In this document: positions 63,294-64,000 of the stretch, piece by piece
Position numbering within the stretch: the first letter of the stretch is position 1
Layout of the letters: every line of letters starts with the position of its first letter
Source: Pedobacter sp. MC2016-05
GTDB taxonomy: Bacteria > Bacteroidota > Bacteroidia > Sphingobacteriales > Sphingobacteriaceae
NCBI RefSeq assembly: GCF_026239735.1
Contig: NZ_JAPIVT010000002.1
Coordinates: 248,001-312,000 of the forward strand
DNA: 64,000 nucleotides
Direction: 5' to 3'
Made by a program: the position numbers and the translations under genes
Notes under the pieces: generated by a model
What the model was told of the DNA's origin: nothing
Seen by the model: only the letters and a program-made list of their open reading frames with translations
Database searches by the model: none

Positions 63294-63725
63294 ATGAACC
63301 ATTACGAAGGCGATAACATTGGTAGCCTACTCTCAGCTGAAATTGCACACCATACCGATTTCGATAATTTTAACCCTGCAGTTTTTAAAGCCGGTAAATC
63401 ATGGATCAAAATTCCATTCAAAGAAGAATCTGGAAGCTTTAAAGGTGGCAACGAAGATTCGGACAATGGCCAGATTTATAGTTATGATGGTGAATTCTTC
63501 ATTCATCGCATTCGAGAAGAAGTAAGAACTGAACTTCACCCCTTTTTAGGTCAGCATGGCGTTTTACGGTTGACCGATTTAAATGGAGAGGTTTACATCA
63601 TCGGCGCTCCCGGTATGTCGGTAACTTTAACCGTTTCCGCCGGTACCGCCGAAAAGTATGCCGGTGAGAATGGAAGTTTATTTTCATTCGCGATTTCTCA
63701 GCCATTTGAGTATTTAAAGGCTTAA
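63294..63725 (+). CDS. Phage hypothetical protein, beta-rich
   Basis: The 143-residue protein starts MNHYEGDNIGSLLSAEIAHH. Its beta-rich second half (GVLRLTDLNGEVYIIGAP, LTVSAGTAEKYAG) resembles small virion or head-completion proteins in flavour only. No family is recognised. It precedes the prohead protease gene. Confidence 0.7.
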   Translation: MNHYEGDNIGSLLSAEIAHHTDFDNFNPAVFKAGKSWIKIPFKEESGSFKGGNEDSDNGQIYSYDGEFFIHRIREEVRTELHPFLGQHGVLRLTDLNGEVYIIGAPGMSVTLTVSAGTAEKYAGENGSLFSFAISQPFEYLKA

Positions 63726-63753
63726 ACCTGTCCTTTCAGTAGGGTTAAAATCT

Positions 63754-63806
63754 GCGTTGTTTTGGGTTCTTGAAATACTGTAAAGTAAGAACCCAAAACA
63801 CAACGC
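63754..63806 (+). promoter_or_regulatory. Long hairpin right before the protease start
   Basis: GCGTTGTTTTGGGTTCTT (63754-63771) pairs with the 20 bases 63787-63806 except for a two-base bulge. The right arm ends directly at the ATG (63807), so the structure would cover the ribosome site. It may be an attenuator, an RNA-processing site or a translation block. Confidence 0.6.
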
Positions 63807-64000
63807 ATGAAAAAACAATCTTTAACTGTAGTAGCAAATGATGCAACCAAAACGGCATCAATTTACTTATACGGTATTATTGGCGATTTTTGGAATAACG
63901 GTGATCCCATTACCGCCAAAACTTTTCAGCAGAAAATTTCAGCATTATATACCTACAATCGAATTGATGTTCATTTAAATGGACCAGGAGGCGATGTTCA
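63807..64000 (+). CDS. ClpP-like prohead protease, 5' part
   Basis: The open frame starts at 63807 (MKKQSLTVVANDATKTASIY) and runs off the window after 64 codons. LYGIIGDFWNNGDPITAKTF and the strand DVHLNGPGGDV match the N-terminal part of ClpP/S49-type phage head-maturation proteases; the catalytic Ser comes after GGDV. It indicates that the capsid module begins here. Confidence 0.8.
   Translation, partial: MKKQSLTVVANDATKTASIYLYGIIGDFWNNGDPITAKTFQQKISALYTYNRIDVHLNGPGGDV

Larger units (their letters stand above)
48944..64000. mobile_element. Prophage-like element, left part
   Basis: The run from the serine recombinase to the window edge has a phage order: recombinase, repressor/Cro switch, early replication genes, DNA methyltransferase, accessory genes and then a prohead protease at the right edge. 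Structural genes beyond the protease are outside the window. The left border is only approximate, near 48.7-48.9 kb, and could instead lie after the recombinase at 50.7 kb. The genes have stronger coding texture than the relic-rich island before them. Confidence 0.75.

Overview
The window reads as the chromosome of a Bacteroidota species, most likely from the Sphingobacteriaceae (Pedobacter-like). The supporting signs are a SusC/SusD pair, a hybrid two-component PUL regulator, moderate-to-low GC, promoters of the TAnnTTTG type and several Bacteroidota-only families. This placement is inferred from content, not from a marker gene.

Positions 1-27.2 kb hold a polysaccharide utilisation locus, nearly all on the minus strand. 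SusC and SusD take up a glycan. Around them lie GH29 alpha-L-fucosidase, GH31, GH2 and tandem GH43 glycosidases, a FucP-type sugar/H+ symporter, a UxaA-family acid-sugar dehydratase, an aldo-keto reductase and a RhaM-type mutarotase. Two AraC regulators and a 1370-aa hybrid sensor are also present. The mix of xylosidase-, galactosidase-, arabinosidase- and fucosidase-type enzymes fits the side chains of fucosylated xyloglucan, and the small enzymes fit non-phosphorylative L-fucose oxidation.

Positions 28-36.7 kb are ordinary chromosomal genes. They include metal-dependent hydrolases, a DUF983 protein, a rhodanese, an HxlR regulator that diverges from an NmrA/MBL/SnoaL-like operon through overlapping promoters, an AraC regulator, an isochorismatase-fold hydrolase and a MATE exporter. 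One NTF2-like gene is frameshifted.

Positions 37-48.7 kb are an accessory island full of relics. There is a frameshifted DUF932 gene cut by a 5'-truncated group II intron, a frameshifted and truncated tyrosine integrase, and other broken frames. Intact cargo includes a three-gene operon (Nmad2-like protein, Xre/ImmA-IrrE protease, PIN protein) that looks like an undescribed toxin or defence module. It faces a novel internally duplicated zinc-ribbon protein. A serine hydrolase and a second tyrosine recombinase close the island.

From about 48.9 kb to the right edge lies a prophage (or related element) with a large serine recombinase. It has a repressor/Cro-like switch with a palindromic operator, an early operon (regulator, DUF3127, DUF4406, three tiny membrane peptides, primase-helicase, C5 cytosine methyltransferase) and moron-like cargo (membrane protein, AbiH abortive-infection protein, SRAP protein). 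A dense TGTCCAA repeat array follows, and then the start of the late region with a ClpP-like prohead protease that runs off the window.
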